From Massilia aurea (GTDB lineage Bacteria > Pseudomonadota > Gammaproteobacteria > Burkholderiales > Burkholderiaceae_D), in the NCBI RefSeq assembly GCF_024753205.1, contig NZ_JANUGZ010000002.1:1-64000 (forward strand): DNA of 64,000 nucleotides, in the 5' to 3' direction. Below the pieces are notes generated by a model. The model did not search any database, had not been told where the DNA came from, and worked only from the letters and a program-made list of their open reading frames with translations. Position numbers and translations under genes: made by a program. Below, piece after piece: positions 35,906-44,487 of this stretch (position 1 is its first letter; every line of letters starts with the position of its first letter).

Positions 35906-36151
35906 ATGACTTTTCGATTGACTTCAATCTTTACACTCTCCGCTGCCGCGCTGTTGCTGGCAGGCTGCGCCAGTACCACCCCTGACGGCGAACGCACAGC
36001 GAAGGCACAGGAAGAGCGCTACACCCCGATCGGCACCTACCTGCCGCGCAAGAAGGGTCAGACGGCCAACAATGCCGGCACTGTCAGCGAAGTCGAGCGC
36101 GAGAACATGAAAAATTCCAGCGTCGGCACTGGCGCAATGACACAGCACTGA
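35906..36151 (+). CDS. Small lipoprotein
   Basis: Starting at ATG 35906 gives 81 residues with a lipoprotein signal peptide (hydrophobic stretch, then LLAGC-AS lipobox). The residue after the cysteine is Ala, which favours the outer membrane. The mature part is polar and rich in Lys, Thr and Asn (YTPIGTYLPRKKGQ). I know of no named family, although similar short lipoproteins with a TGTxLPRK stretch occur in related bacteria. The ribosome site is weak. Confidence 0.7.
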   Translation: MTFRLTSIFTLSAAALLLAGCASTTPDGERTAKAQEERYTPIGTYLPRKKGQTANNAGTVSEVERENMKNSSVGTGAMTQH

Positions 36152-36192
36152 GGCAGCACTGTGGCAGCACTGAGGCGCGGCATCAGCAAAAA

Positions 36193-36219
36193 GAAAACGG
36201 CGCCAACGGCGCCGTTTTC
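36193..36219. terminator. Bidirectional terminator
   Basis: GAAAACGGCGCC (36193-36204) pairs perfectly with GGCGCCGTTTTC (36208-36219) around three bases. It lies between the convergent lipoprotein and phosphate-transporter genes and can serve both. Confidence 0.88.
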
Positions 36220-36238
36220 AATGGTGATCAAGCCACGA

Positions 36239-37249
36239 TTACATGATCTTGGTGCCGATCCACCAGGCCACTGCCGCCATGAACGCCGACGCCGGAATGG
36301 TGAAGATCCATGCCCACACGATATTGCCTGCCACGCCCCAGCGCACGGCCGAGGTCTTGCGCGCAGCGCCCACGCCGACGATGGCGCCGGTGATCGTGTG
36401 CGTCGTCGACACCGGAATGCCGAACGCGCTCGACAGCAGCAGCGTCACCGCGCCGCCGGTTTCAGCGCAGAAACCGCCGACCGGCTTGAGCTTGGTGATC
36501 TTCTGGCCCATGGTCTTGACGATGCGCCAGCCGCCGAACAGCGTGCCGAACGCGATCGCCGCGTAGCACGAGATGATCACCCAGGCCGGCGGATATTCGG
36601 CCGTCGCGCTCGTATAACCGGCGGCAATCAGGAGCATCCAGATGATGCCCATCGTCTTTTGCGCGTCGTTGCCGCCGTGGCCCAGCGAATAGGCCGCCGC
36701 CGACACCAGTTGCAACTTGCGGAACAGGTTGTCGACCTTTCTGGGCGTGGACTTCACGAAGATCCAGGCCACCATCAGCATGATGATCGAGCCCAGCACA
36801 AAGCCCAGCAGTGGTGCGACGACGATGAACGCCACGGTCTTGATCAGGCCACCCGAGATCAGCGAGCCAGTGCCCGCCTTGGCCACGGCCGCGCCCACCA
36901 GGCCGCCGATCAGCGCGTGCGACGACGACGAGGGAATGCCGTAGTACCAGGTGATGACGTTCCACGAGATCGCCCCGACCAGGGCGCCAAAGATCACGTA
37001 ATGGTCGACCACGTGCGGGTCGATCGTGCCCTTGCCGATGGTTTGGGCAACCTTCATGTTGACCACGAAGATCGCGATGAAGTTGAAGAATGCCGCCATT
37101 GCGACGGCGTGCTGGGGTTTCAGGACCCCGGTCGAGACCACGGTGGCAATCGAGTTTGCCGAATCGTGAAAACCGTTCATGAAGTCGAATACCAGTGCCA
37201 GGAGCACGAGCATTCCCAGCACGTAGATGCTGATGTTGAGATTATCCAT
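36239..37249 (-). CDS. pit: Low-affinity inorganic phosphate transporter, PiT family
   Basis: This 336-residue, roughly ten-helix membrane protein has the two PiT signature repeats: NGFHDSANSIATVV near residues 25-38 and GHGGNDAQKTMG near 200-211. PSSSSHALIGGLVGAAVAK and PVSTTHTITGAIVGVGA also occupy equivalent places in the two halves. It would import phosphate, probably as a metal-phosphate complex, with protons or sodium. It follows the DUF47 gene by 20 bases, the common PhoU-like partner of PiT. Confidence 0.93.
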   Translation of the reverse strand: MDNLNISIYVLGMLVLLALVFDFMNGFHDSANSIATVVSTGVLKPQHAVAMAAFFNFIAIFVVNMKVAQTIGKGTIDPHVVDHYVIFGALVGAISWNVITWYYGIPSSSSHALIGGLVGAAVAKAGTGSLISGGLIKTVAFIVVAPLLGFVLGSIIMLMVAWIFVKSTPRKVDNLFRKLQLVSAAAYSLGHGGNDAQKTMGIIWMLLIAAGYTSATAEYPPAWVIISCYAAIAFGTLFGGWRIVKTMGQKITKLKPVGGFCAETGGAVTLLLSSAFGIPVSTTHTITGAIVGVGAARKTSAVRWGVAGNIVWAWIFTIPASAFMAAVAWWIGTKIM

Positions 37250-37269
37250 GGTTATGCAGGCCGCGACGC

Positions 37270-37896
37270 TTACGCGTTCTCGACGATGATGCCTTCGATG
37301 ATGTTGGCCACGTCTTCGCAGCGATCGGTGACGGTTTCGAGAATCTCGTAGATGGCCTTCATCTTGATCAGGTTGCGCACGTCCGGCTCGTCGCGGAACA
37401 GCTTGGACATCGCCGCGCGCATCACGTGGTCAGCGTCCGATTCCAGGCGGTCGATCTCTTCGCACAGCGCGACCATCTTGGCGGCATTGTCCATATTGTG
37501 CAGCAGCGAGACGGCTTCCTGCACCTTCAGACAGCAGGCCAGGCACAGCTCGGCCAGGCGTTTGGCTTCCGGCGTCACGGCTTGCAGGTCGTACAGCGAA
37601 ATCGTCTGGGCAGCGTCTTCCATCATGTCCAGAATGTCGTCCATGCGCGTGATCAGCTTGTGGATGTCGTCGCGGTCGATTGGCGTGATGAAGCTCTTGT
37701 GCAGCAGGTCCACCGTGGCATAGGTGATCTTGTCAGCCTGCTTTTCGATCGTCTCGATTGCATGGGTGCGGGTTTCGAGGTCGTCGAAATTGGTCATCAG
37801 GCTGACCATTTCCTGCGCCCCTTTGACGCACAAGGCGGCGTGCTGATTGAAAAGATCGAAAAACTTGCCCTCGGTGGGCATGAAACGTCCAAACAT
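37270..37896 (-). CDS. DUF47 PhoU-like protein
   Basis: The 208-residue all-helical cytosolic protein begins MFGRFMPTEGKFFDLFNQHA, the usual start of DUF47. It contains TRTHAIETIEKQADKITYATVDLLHKSFITPIDRDDIHKLITRMDDILD, with the acidic metal-binding pattern of PhoU-like bundles. It is first in a two-gene unit with the PiT transporter and probably regulates it. Confidence 0.92.
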   Translation of the reverse strand: MFGRFMPTEGKFFDLFNQHAALCVKGAQEMVSLMTNFDDLETRTHAIETIEKQADKITYATVDLLHKSFITPIDRDDIHKLITRMDDILDMMEDAAQTISLYDLQAVTPEAKRLAELCLACCLKVQEAVSLLHNMDNAAKMVALCEEIDRLESDADHVMRAAMSKLFRDEPDVRNLIKMKAIYEILETVTDRCEDVANIIEGIIVENA

Positions 37897-37956
37897 AGAT
37901 TCTCCGTATTGACTCTCTGGGATTACGCGGTCGCGCCGAAAATGCGGCCACGCGTA

Positions 37957-37988
37957 AAGGCGGCCATTAAAACATCAATGGCCGCCTT
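37957..37988 (-). terminator. Hairpin after dnaB, probable terminator
   Basis: AAGGCGGCCATT (37957-37968) pairs with AATGGCCGCCTT (37977-37988), a 12-base perfect stem with eight-base loop, 21 bases past the dnaB stop. On the minus strand it is followed by only three T, so termination may be incomplete. Confidence 0.6.
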
Positions 37989-38009
37989 GGTGTTACTACA
38001 AATGGTTAT

Positions 38010-39398
38010 TTAGTCACCCTGATACACAGACAGGTTGCCGCTGTAATTGCCGAACTTGGTGTACTGACCGATCCAGGTCAGACGGATGGCGCCAATCGGG
38101 CCGTTACGCTGCTTGCCGATAATGATTTCGGCCGTGCCCTTGTCGGGCGAATCGGGGTTGTAGACCTCGTCGCGGTACAGGAAGATAATGACGTCGGCAT
38201 CCTGCTCGATTGCGCCGGATTCGCGCAAGTCGGACATCACGGGGCGCTTGTTCGGCCGTTGCTCCAGCGAGCGGTTCAGCTGCGACAGCGCCACTACCGG
38301 GCACTGCAGCTCCTTGGCCAGGCCCTTGAGCGAACGCGAAATTTCCGAGATTTCGGCGGTACGGTTGTCGCCCGGCTGGCTACCCTGCATCAGCTGCAGG
38401 TAGTCGACGATGATCAGGCCCAGCTTGCCGCACTGGCGCGCCAGGCGCCGCGCGCGTGCGCGCATTTCGATCGGGTTCAGCGCCGGGGTTTCGTCGATGT
38501 ACAGCTGGGCGTCGTTCATCTTCTGGATGGCGTGCGTCAGGCGCGGCCAATCCTCGTCGTTCAGGCGGCCTGTACGCAGGCGGTGCTGGTCAAGCTGGCC
38601 GACCGAGCCCAGCATACGCATTGCCAGCTGGGTGCCGCCCATCTCCATCGAGAAGATCGCCACCGGCAAACCGGCCTCGATCGCGACGTTCTCGCCGATA
38701 TTGACCGAGAACGCCGTCTTGCCCATCGATGGACGACCGGCGACGATGACGAGGTCGCCTGGCTGCAGGCCCGACGTCATGCGGTCGAGGTCGATGAAGC
38801 CGGTTGGCACGCCGGTGATCTCACCCTGGTTCTCGCGGCTGTAGAGCTCGTCGATACGTTCGACGACTTGCGTCAGCAGCGGCTGGATCGGATTCCAGCC
38901 CTGCTGGCCGCGCGAGCCGGATTCGGCGATGGCAAAGATCTTGGACTCCGCCTCATCAAGCATCTGCTTGACCTCTTTGCCCTGCGGGTTGAACGCATTG
39001 CCCGAGATTTCATCGGCCACCGTGATCAGCTTGCGCAGGATCCCGCGGTCACGCACGATCTCGGCGTAGCGCCGGATATTCGCGGCAGACGGCGTGTTCT
39101 GCGCCATCGCGTTCAGGTACTGCAAACCACCGACGTCATCGGCCTTGCCGAGCTGGTTGCAGGCTTCGTAGACGGTAATGACGTCGGCCGGTTTGCCGCC
39201 GTTGATCAGGCGCACCATCTGTTCGAAGATGATGCGGTGGTCGTAGCGGTAGAAGTCTTCCGCGTTCATGAAGTCGGCGATACGGTCCCACGCGGCGTTA
39301 TCGCGCAGCAGGCCGCCAATGACGGATTGCTCGGCTTCGATGGAGTGCGGGGGGATGCGCAGGGCGTCGAGTTGCGGATCTGGAGATGCTGCGTTCAT
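38010..39398 (-). CDS. dnaB: Replicative DNA helicase DnaB
   Basis: The 462-residue protein has the N-terminal helical collar (residues 15-115: PPHSIEAEQSVIGGLL) and a RecA-like motor. The motor shows Walker A GRPSMGKTAF near 206, FSMEMGGTQLAMRML, the Walker B region LIIVDYLQLM, and VVALSQLNRSLEQRP, followed by ESGAIEQDADVIIFLYRDEVY. No intein is present and length is standard. It forms the hexamer that unwinds DNA at the fork. It lies downstream of the S6-PriB-S18-L9 operon, separated by a terminator. Confidence 0.97.
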   Translation of the reverse strand: MNAASPDPQLDALRIPPHSIEAEQSVIGGLLRDNAAWDRIADFMNAEDFYRYDHRIIFEQMVRLINGGKPADVITVYEACNQLGKADDVGGLQYLNAMAQNTPSAANIRRYAEIVRDRGILRKLITVADEISGNAFNPQGKEVKQMLDEAESKIFAIAESGSRGQQGWNPIQPLLTQVVERIDELYSRENQGEITGVPTGFIDLDRMTSGLQPGDLVIVAGRPSMGKTAFSVNIGENVAIEAGLPVAIFSMEMGGTQLAMRMLGSVGQLDQHRLRTGRLNDEDWPRLTHAIQKMNDAQLYIDETPALNPIEMRARARRLARQCGKLGLIIVDYLQLMQGSQPGDNRTAEISEISRSLKGLAKELQCPVVALSQLNRSLEQRPNKRPVMSDLRESGAIEQDADVIIFLYRDEVYNPDSPDKGTAEIIIGKQRNGPIGAIRLTWIGQYTKFGNYSGNLSVYQGD

Positions 39399-39455
39399 GG
39401 GCGGGATTATACCTTTTCCAGTCCTGTGACTGACATGGTTGGAAAGCCGAAAAGC

Positions 39456-39482
39456 AAAAAAGCCGGGCGAACCCGGCTTTTT
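39456..39482 (-). terminator. Terminator of the rpsF-rplI operon
   Basis: AGCCGGG (39461-39467) pairs with CCCGGCT (39472-39478) around CGAA, flanked by A on the left and T on the right. It lies 36 bases past the rplI stop and is followed by T on the minus strand. Confidence 0.88.
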
Positions 39483-39517
39483 CAGAACTGCGTGCTCAGC
39501 ACATGTACGGCGTGTGC

Positions 39518-39970
39518 TTAGGCAGCTTCGCCCACAACGGCGACGGTGATTTCCGACACGACGTCGGTGTGCAGAGCGACTGCAACCGGGAATTCGCCGG
39601 TGGTTTTCAAAGGGCCGGTCGGCAGGCGCACTTGCGACTTCTCGACAGCGAAACCTTGCTTGGTCAGCGCTTCGGCGATGTCGAAGTTGGTGACCGAACC
39701 GAACAGACGGCCATCAACGCCGGCCTTCTGACCGATGGTGACGGTCATGCCGCTCAGCTTGTCGCCTTCGGCCTGGGCAGCCGACAGCTTTTCAGCTGCT
39801 GCTTTTTCCAGTTCAGCGCGCTTGGCTTCGAACTCGGCAACGGCGCCGGCGGTAGCGCGGCGGGCCATTTTTTGTGGGATCAGGAAGTTACGTGCGTAAC
39901 CGTCCTTGACCTTGACGACGTCGCCCAGGTTGCCGACGTTGACTACTTTTTCCAACAGAATGATTTGCAT
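39518..39970 (-). CDS. rplI: 50S ribosomal protein L9
   Basis: The 150-residue protein starts [32 protein letters not shown], the conserved L9 N-terminal domain. The long connecting helix (residues 45-75) and C-terminal domain follow. It binds 23S rRNA near the L1 stalk. It is the last gene of the operon rpsF-priB-rpsR-rplI. Confidence 0.97.
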   Translation of the reverse strand: MQIILLEKVVNVGNLGDVVKVKDGYARNFLIPQKMARRATAGAVAEFEAKRAELEKAAAEKLSAAQAEGDKLSGMTVTIGQKAGVDGRLFGSVTNFDIAEALTKQGFAVEKSQVRLPTGPLKTTGEFPVAVALHTDVVSEITVAVVGEAA

Positions 39971-40006
39971 AGTGATCTCCAGATGTCTGACTGTCGTGAC
40001 CGACGA

Positions 40007-40297
40007 TTAACCGTGGTGCAGGTCGGTGTACGGCAGCAGCGCAAGGTAGCGTGCGCGCTTGATCGCGGTGTCGACCTGACGCTGGTAGTGCGCCTTGGTG
40101 CCGGTCAGACGTGCTGGCATGATCTTGCCGTTTTCCTGGACGAAGTCCTTCAGGGTGTCGACGTCCTTGTAGTCCACCTGCTCAACGCCAGCGGCGGTGA
40201 AGCGGCAGAATTTCTTGCGCTTGAACAGCGGGTTTTGCTGTTTGCGCTTCTCTTTGAGTTTCGCTTTGTTTTTGTCGAACTTTTTACCGAATGCCAT
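40007..40297 (-). CDS. rpsR: 30S ribosomal protein S18
   Basis: The 96-residue protein has a Lys-rich extension ([21 protein letters not shown]) before the S18 core [24 protein letters not shown] and [34 protein letters not shown]18 binds S6 on the small subunit platform; both genes are in this operon. Confidence 0.96.
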   Translation of the reverse strand: MAFGKKFDKNKAKLKEKRKQQNPLFKRKKFCRFTAAGVEQVDYKDVDTLKDFVQENGKIMPARLTGTKAHYQRQVDTAIKRARYLALLPYTDLHHG

Positions 40298-40325
40298 TTG
40301 AGGCTCCTGTATCTAAATTGCCGGG

Positions 40326-40625
40326 TTAAGCGGCACTGAAATCAATGATGTGAAACACCAGGGCTTTGCTGTTGCGATTTTTCCGTGCAAGAAATCCGTT
40401 GAACCTGTAGCTGGCGCCCAATTCGGCGCTGGCAAACCTGCCCGAAATCTCGCCCGCGGCGAATGCGGGGACTTCGAACGCGACCGACCTTTCGACTCCG
40501 GCCTCTTCCTGCTGCGATTCGTGCATCAGAACGGCTGAAACGATTGGCACACCGGCCGGGGTGTAACGCAGTACGTCGCGCTCGGCGATGGTCGCCATGA
40601 GCTGGAGGTGGTTTGCGTTATGCAC
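40326..40625 (-). CDS. priB: Primosomal replication protein PriB
   Basis: The start codon is GTG (40625). The 99-residue OB-fold protein shows NHLQLMATIAERDVLRYTPAGVPIVSAVLMHES, then an IDFSAA end. It is a dimeric relative of SSB that helps load DnaB at restarted forks. Its place between rpsF and rpsR is the standard one, and dnaB itself is just downstream. Confidence 0.93.
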   Translation of the reverse strand: MHNANHLQLMATIAERDVLRYTPAGVPIVSAVLMHESQQEEAGVERSVAFEVPAFAAGEISGRFASAELGASYRFNGFLARKNRNSKALVFHIIDFSAA

Positions 40626-40662
40626 CCGGTGTTACTGGTTACTACGAATAACTGGGAAAAAC

Positions 40663-41070
40663 TTAAGCAGCAGCAGGCGCTGGCGCAGCGGCTGGAGCGG
40701 CTGCTGGCGCAGCGGCTTCGGCACGGTGGCTCTTGGCTGCGTCTTCGCGCTGCACCGATTTCATCATCGGCGACGGTGCGGTTTCAGCTTTTTTCAGCTT
40801 GACGGTCAGGTGACGCAGAACCGCATCATTGAACTTGAATGCAGTTTCCAGCTCGACCAGGGTCTCGTTGTCGCATTCGATGTTCAGGCAGATGTAGTGT
40901 GCTTTTGGCAGCTTCTGGATCTGGTACGCCATCTGGCGGCGGCCCCAGTCTTCAACGCGATGGATGTTACCGCCGCGGCTGGTCACCGTGGTCTTGTAAC
41001 GCTCGATCATCGCCGGGACTTGTTCGCTCTGGTCCGGATGGACGATAAAAACGATTTCATAATGACGCAT
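40663..41070 (-). CDS. rpsF: 30S ribosomal protein S6
   Basis: An AAGGAG site precedes the ATG. The 135-residue protein starts [26 protein letters not shown] and contains [17 protein letters not shown]. The C-terminal tail is an Ala-Pro-rich low-complexity stretch, longer than in E. coli and typical of this bacterial group. First gene of the operon. Confidence 0.97.
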   Translation of the reverse strand: MRHYEIVFIVHPDQSEQVPAMIERYKTTVTSRGGNIHRVEDWGRRQMAYQIQKLPKAHYICLNIECDNETLVELETAFKFNDAVLRHLTVKLKKAETAPSPMMKSVQREDAAKSHRAEAAAPAAAPAAAPAPAAA

Positions 41071-41293
41071 GCATTACTCCTTGAGGACGTTTAACAAATG
41101 CCCACCTCGGCGTCAAGACGAGTGTGGGAAGGGAAAGCCGGCAATTATAACCCGTCCAGGCGTTGATGGCAACTATCAGGACAGGTCTACAGGACCGGTG
41201 GCGGTCGCCATATGATGGTCCATGCAGCGACCTTCGCCGTCAGTGTCCGCCGCACCAGGAGCGTTGTTCAATCCAAATTTATTGAGGAGTTCC

Positions 41294-41521
41294 ATGAAAC
41301 GTCATCTCGCCTCTCTCGCCGTCGTTGCCGCACTGGCCATGTCGAGCGCAATTACCACGCCTGTGATCGCTGGTCCGGGAGTCAGCACGACCTGGACGTA
41401 TTATTCCGACGACACATACACTCAAGAAGTTGGCTGGAGGCAGTTTACCTGCCAAGGCCGAACGATCAAATCCGGCATCCAGACGCAGTATGTCGTGACT
41501 ACCGCAGAAGACTACTGCTAA
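41294..41521 (+). CDS. Small secreted protein, DUF6289-like
   Basis: GAGGAG stands five bases before the ATG. The 75-residue precursor has a signal peptide (MKRHLASLAVVAALAMSSA, cleavage near VIA-GP). The mature peptide of about 47 residues contains WTYYSDDTYTQEVGWRQFTCQGRTIKSG and ends in cysteine, so the two cysteines could pair. The YYSD/VG/TC-G pattern recalls DUF6289 peptides of unknown role. It has its own terminator and stands alone next to lexA. Confidence 0.75.
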   Translation: MKRHLASLAVVAALAMSSAITTPVIAGPGVSTTWTYYSDDTYTQEVGWRQFTCQGRTIKSGIQTQYVVTTAEDYC

Positions 41522-41565
41522 GCATCGGACTCTGAGCAGCACGTAATTCACGCCAATACACGCAG

Positions 41566-41622
41566 CCGCGACACCGATTTGCGCCTTTTACAGGTGCTTG
41601 CCGTGATGTCGCGGTTTTTTTT
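41566..41622 (+). terminator. Probable terminator of the small secreted protein gene
   Basis: CCGCGACA (41566-41573) pairs with TGTCGCGG (41607-41614), followed by eight T. The loop is 33 bases and can hold a smaller hairpin. Confidence 0.6.
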
Positions 41623-41660
41623 GCGATTTTTTTGGAATACACCTTGCGCGCGCGAGAATA

Positions 41661-41676
41661 CTGTACAAAAATACAG
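41661..41676 (+). promoter_or_regulatory. LexA operator (SOS box)
   Basis: CTGTACAAAAATACAG fits the CTGT-N8-ACAG consensus exactly at its outer bases. It lies 34 bases upstream of the lexA ATG, so LexA should repress its own gene. Confidence 0.9.
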
Positions 41677-41709
41677 GTTACATACATAACCGGTTGCTGT
41701 AACACATTT

Positions 41710-42339
41710 ATGCTAAAGCTCACTGCACGGCAAGAACAGATCCTGAACCTGATCAAGGAAGCGATCGAGAACACCGGTTTCCCCCCAACCCGGGCTGAAA
41801 TCGCTTCTGAATTGGGTTTTCGTTCGGCCAATGCGGCTGAAGAACATTTGCAAGCACTGGCGCGCAAGGGCGCCATCGAAATTTCGCCGGGCACGTCGCG
41901 CGGCATCCGCCTGATCGGCGCGAGCGTCGAGGCGATCCCGATGCCGCCGCCGTCGTTCATGTCGCTGCCGCTGGTCGGGCGCGTCGCGGCGGGCAATCCG
42001 ATCCTGGCGCAAGAGCACGTCGAAGCCACTTACAACGTCGACGCGGCCATGTTCGCGGCGCGGCCGGATTTTCTGCTGAAGGTCAAAGGCTGGTCGATGC
42101 GCGACGCCGGCATCATGGATGGCGACTTTTTGGCGGTCAAGAAAATCGACAGCGCCAAGAACGGGCAGATCGTTGTTGCGCGCCTGGGCGACGAAGTCAC
42201 GGTCAAGCGTTATCGCAAGACGGGCGATCTGGTCGAACTGCTGCCGGAGAACCCCGACTTCGACATCATTGCCGTCTCGCCGGACGAAGAATTCGCGCTC
42301 GAAGGCCTGGCTGTCGGCCTGATGCGTAGCTGGAACTGA
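41710..42339 (+). CDS. lexA: SOS repressor LexA
   Basis: The ATG at 41710 gives 209 residues, starting [32 protein letters not shown] with the winged-helix DNA-binding domain (1-70). Self-cleavage would occur between A94 and G95 (VGRVAAGNP), with catalytic S129 ([13 protein letters not shown]) and K166 (EVTVKRYRK). RecA filaments trigger the cleavage after DNA damage. An SOS box upstream provides autoregulation. Confidence 0.97.
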   Translation: MLKLTARQEQILNLIKEAIENTGFPPTRAEIASELGFRSANAAEEHLQALARKGAIEISPGTSRGIRLIGASVEAIPMPPPSFMSLPLVGRVAAGNPILAQEHVEATYNVDAAMFAARPDFLLKVKGWSMRDAGIMDGDFLAVKKIDSAKNGQIVVARLGDEVTVKRYRKTGDLVELLPENPDFDIIAVSPDEEFALEGLAVGLMRSWN

Positions 42340-42345
42340 TGTAAC

Positions 42346-42370
42346 GGCGCCGGCCTCCCCGGCCGGCGCC
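42346..42370 (+). terminator. Strong hairpin after lexA
   Basis: GGCGCCGGCC (42346-42355) and GGCCGGCGCC (42361-42370) form a perfect ten-base GC stem with a five-base loop, six bases past the lexA stop. No T-tract follows, so it may stabilise the transcript end or act with Rho. Confidence 0.5.
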
Positions 42371-42401
42371 TGCTGTACCCTGCCCTGTCCTGCCTACCCC
42401 C

Positions 42402-43106
42402 TCAGTTCGACGCCTTCTTCACCACCGCATTGTGCTGGTTGATGAATGCCTCAGTGGCAGTGCGCCACGCTGCAAAATCCGCCAGGATCATCTTTGAATT
42501 GACCTTTGCGCCTTCCGCGATATTCTGCCGCACCTGTTCCAGGTAGGTTGCCGAGGCGTCCGCTTCCTGCTTGTTCATCAGCTTGGCGATATCGGCCGGG
42601 ATCTTCTTGGTCAGCGGCGACTGCGCATTCAGATTCGTCACCATCTTGTTGTAGCAATCCTGCCAGCCGGTCACCAGCTTGTTGACGCGATCGATCTCGT
42701 CGTTCACCTTCGATACCGCCGGGATGCGCGGTGACGGGCAGCGGTATTCGCCCGACTGCAACTCGGCGCCGTCATAGCCCTTGATCCAGTAATCGATCTC
42801 GGCGCGTTTGGTCACGCGCTGCTGCATGACGACCAGCGATTCGGCCGCGACCTTGTTGCCCTTGGCCGCCGACTTCTCGAACAATGCCCTGGCCGCCGCC
42901 TCGTCGACGGTGCCCGCTTCGCCATACCAGTACATCTGGCCCAGCTGCTGCTGCGCTTGCGGGTTGCCGGCGTTGGCCAGCTTGGTGTAGAGCTTGAGCG
43001 CGCCCGCGTAATCCTTCTTTTCGAACAGCGCGTTGGCGTCTTCCAGCTCGCCCGCATAGGCGGTGCTGGCAATAGTCAGAGAAAGGCAGAGCAGGAAACG
43101 TTTCAT
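42402..43106 (-). CDS. Exported Sel1-repeat-like protein
   Basis: The ATG at 43106 (MKRFLLCLSLTIASTAYAGE) starts a signal peptide and is preferred over longer options, giving 234 residues. Residues 22-100 contain two or three Sel1/TPR-like helical hairpins (YAGALKLYTKLANAGNPQAQQQLGQMYWYG, DEAAARALFEKSAAKGNKVAAESL). The rest is helical, with CYNKMVTNLNAQSPLTKKIPADIAKLM. Sel1 repeats mediate protein contacts in the periplasm; the partner is unknown. Confidence 0.78.
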   Translation of the reverse strand: MKRFLLCLSLTIASTAYAGELEDANALFEKKDYAGALKLYTKLANAGNPQAQQQLGQMYWYGEAGTVDEAAARALFEKSAAKGNKVAAESLVVMQQRVTKRAEIDYWIKGYDGAELQSGEYRCPSPRIPAVSKVNDEIDRVNKLVTGWQDCYNKMVTNLNAQSPLTKKIPADIAKLMNKQEADASATYLEQVRQNIAEGAKVNSKMILADFAAWRTATEAFINQHNAVVKKASN

Positions 43107-43177
43107 GGGCATCCGAAGAAAATGACAAGCTGACGATGGGGCATCATAGCCCCCTTTTACAGCAGGACTCAACCGTA

Positions 43178-43208
43178 AAAATGACAAGGCCGGCATCGCG
43201 CCGGCCTT
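43178..43208 (-). terminator. Terminator at the end of the purF-metZ unit
   Basis: AAGGCCGGC (43186-43194) pairs with GCCGGCCTT (43200-43208) around five bases. On the minus strand GTCATTTTTAC follows, giving a short T-tract. Confidence 0.7.
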
Positions 43209-43243
43209 CTTTGCATGGCTTTACGCCATGCGGTAACACCGCC

Positions 43244-44485
43244 TTACGCGTCCAGCGCCTGACGGAAGTCTTTGACCAGGTCGTCGGTGTCCTCGATGCC
43301 CACCGACACGCGGATCAACGACTCGGCAATGCCCATGCTGGCGCGGCGCTCGGCGCCCATTTCGAAGAAGATCGTGTGCGCTACAGGAATGACGAGCGTG
43401 CGGTTGTCGCCCAGGTTCGAGGCAGGAATCGCCAGCCGCAGGCGGTTGAGGTAATCGAACGGATCGATGGCCTCGTGCAGCTCGAAACTGAGCAGCGAAC
43501 CACCGGCGCGGAACAGCGACGTGACGATGCCGTGCTGTGGATGCGACGCCAGGCCCGGATAGTGAACCTTCGCTACACGCTCGTCCGCCTCGAGCATCGT
43601 GGCCAGCGCGAGTGCATTGGCGCAGGTACGGGTCATGCGCAGCGCCAGTGTCTCGGCGCCAACGGCGATGTGATGCGCTGCTTCTGGCCCAAGCGAGGCG
43701 CCGAAGTCGCGCAGCGCCTTTGCACGCAGCTGCGCCATGCCCTGGGCCTGCGCCGGCTGCTTGCGAAAGTTCGGTGCGATGTTCGGGTAAGCGCTCCAGT
43801 CGAACAGACCGGTATCGGTCAGCGCGCCGCCCAGCGCAATGCCGTGGCCGCCAATCGACTTGGTCAGCGAATTGACCACCAGCCCGGCACCCACGCTTTT
43901 CGGGCGGAACAGCCATGGCGAGGTCATCGTGTTGTCGACCACGTACAGGATGCCCCGCTCACGGCACAGCTCACCGATGCGGGCCAGGTCCGCCACTTGC
44001 GTGCGCGGATTGGCGATCGTCTCGACAAACACCATGCGCGTGTTCGGCGTCAAGGCCGCTTCGACCTGGGTCACGTCGGTCGCATCGACAAAGGCGACAT
44101 CGACGCCCTGCCCCGCCACCGTCTGCCACAGGCTGTTCGTGTTACCGAACAGGAAGCTCGACGAAACGATGGCGTCGCCTGCTTTGAGCAGCGCCTGGAA
44201 CAGCGCGCCGATGGCCGCCATGCCGGTGCCGAAGCACAGCGTGGCGACGCCATCTTCCATCTTGCTGACCTTGTCTTCGAGCGCGCTGATAGTGGGATTG
44301 CCCTGGCGACCATAACGGAAGCCCGGCTCCTTGCCCTGGAACACGGAGGCCAGCTGACGCGCATCCGTGTAGCCGAACGCGACCGACGTGTGGATTGGCT
44401 TGTGCAGCGAACCGTGCTCGATCGGCTTGTGCCGGTCGTTGTGCAGGATCGTCGTGGTAAAGCCGTAGGTCTTTTTCTCGCTCAT
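43244..44485 (-). CDS. metZ: Cystathionine gamma-synthase family PLP enzyme (O-succinylhomoserine sulfhydrylase-like)
   Basis: The 413-residue protein shows Cys/Met-metabolism PLP signatures. HTSVAFGYTDARQL and FRYGRQGNPTISALEDKVSKMEDG are followed by FGTGMAAIGALFQ, FVDATD, VVDNTMTSPWLFRP and the PLP lysine in VVNSLTKSIGGHG. It would make homocysteine or cystathionine from activated homoserine in methionine synthesis. MetZ versus MetB activity cannot be settled by eye; the position directly after purF is where metZ lies in many Burkholderiales. Confidence 0.82.
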   Translation of the reverse strand: MSEKKTYGFTTTILHNDRHKPIEHGSLHKPIHTSVAFGYTDARQLASVFQGKEPGFRYGRQGNPTISALEDKVSKMEDGVATLCFGTGMAAIGALFQALLKAGDAIVSSSFLFGNTNSLWQTVAGQGVDVAFVDATDVTQVEAALTPNTRMVFVETIANPRTQVADLARIGELCRERGILYVVDNTMTSPWLFRPKSVGAGLVVNSLTKSIGGHGIALGGALTDTGLFDWSAYPNIAPNFRKQPAQAQGMAQLRAKALRDFGASLGPEAAHHIAVGAETLALRMTRTCANALALATMLEADERVAKVHYPGLASHPQHGIVTSLFRAGGSLLSFELHEAIDPFDYLNRLRLAIPASNLGDNRTLVIPVAHTIFFEMGAERRASMGIAESLIRVSVGIEDTDDLVKDFRQALDA

Positions 44486-44487
44486 GC

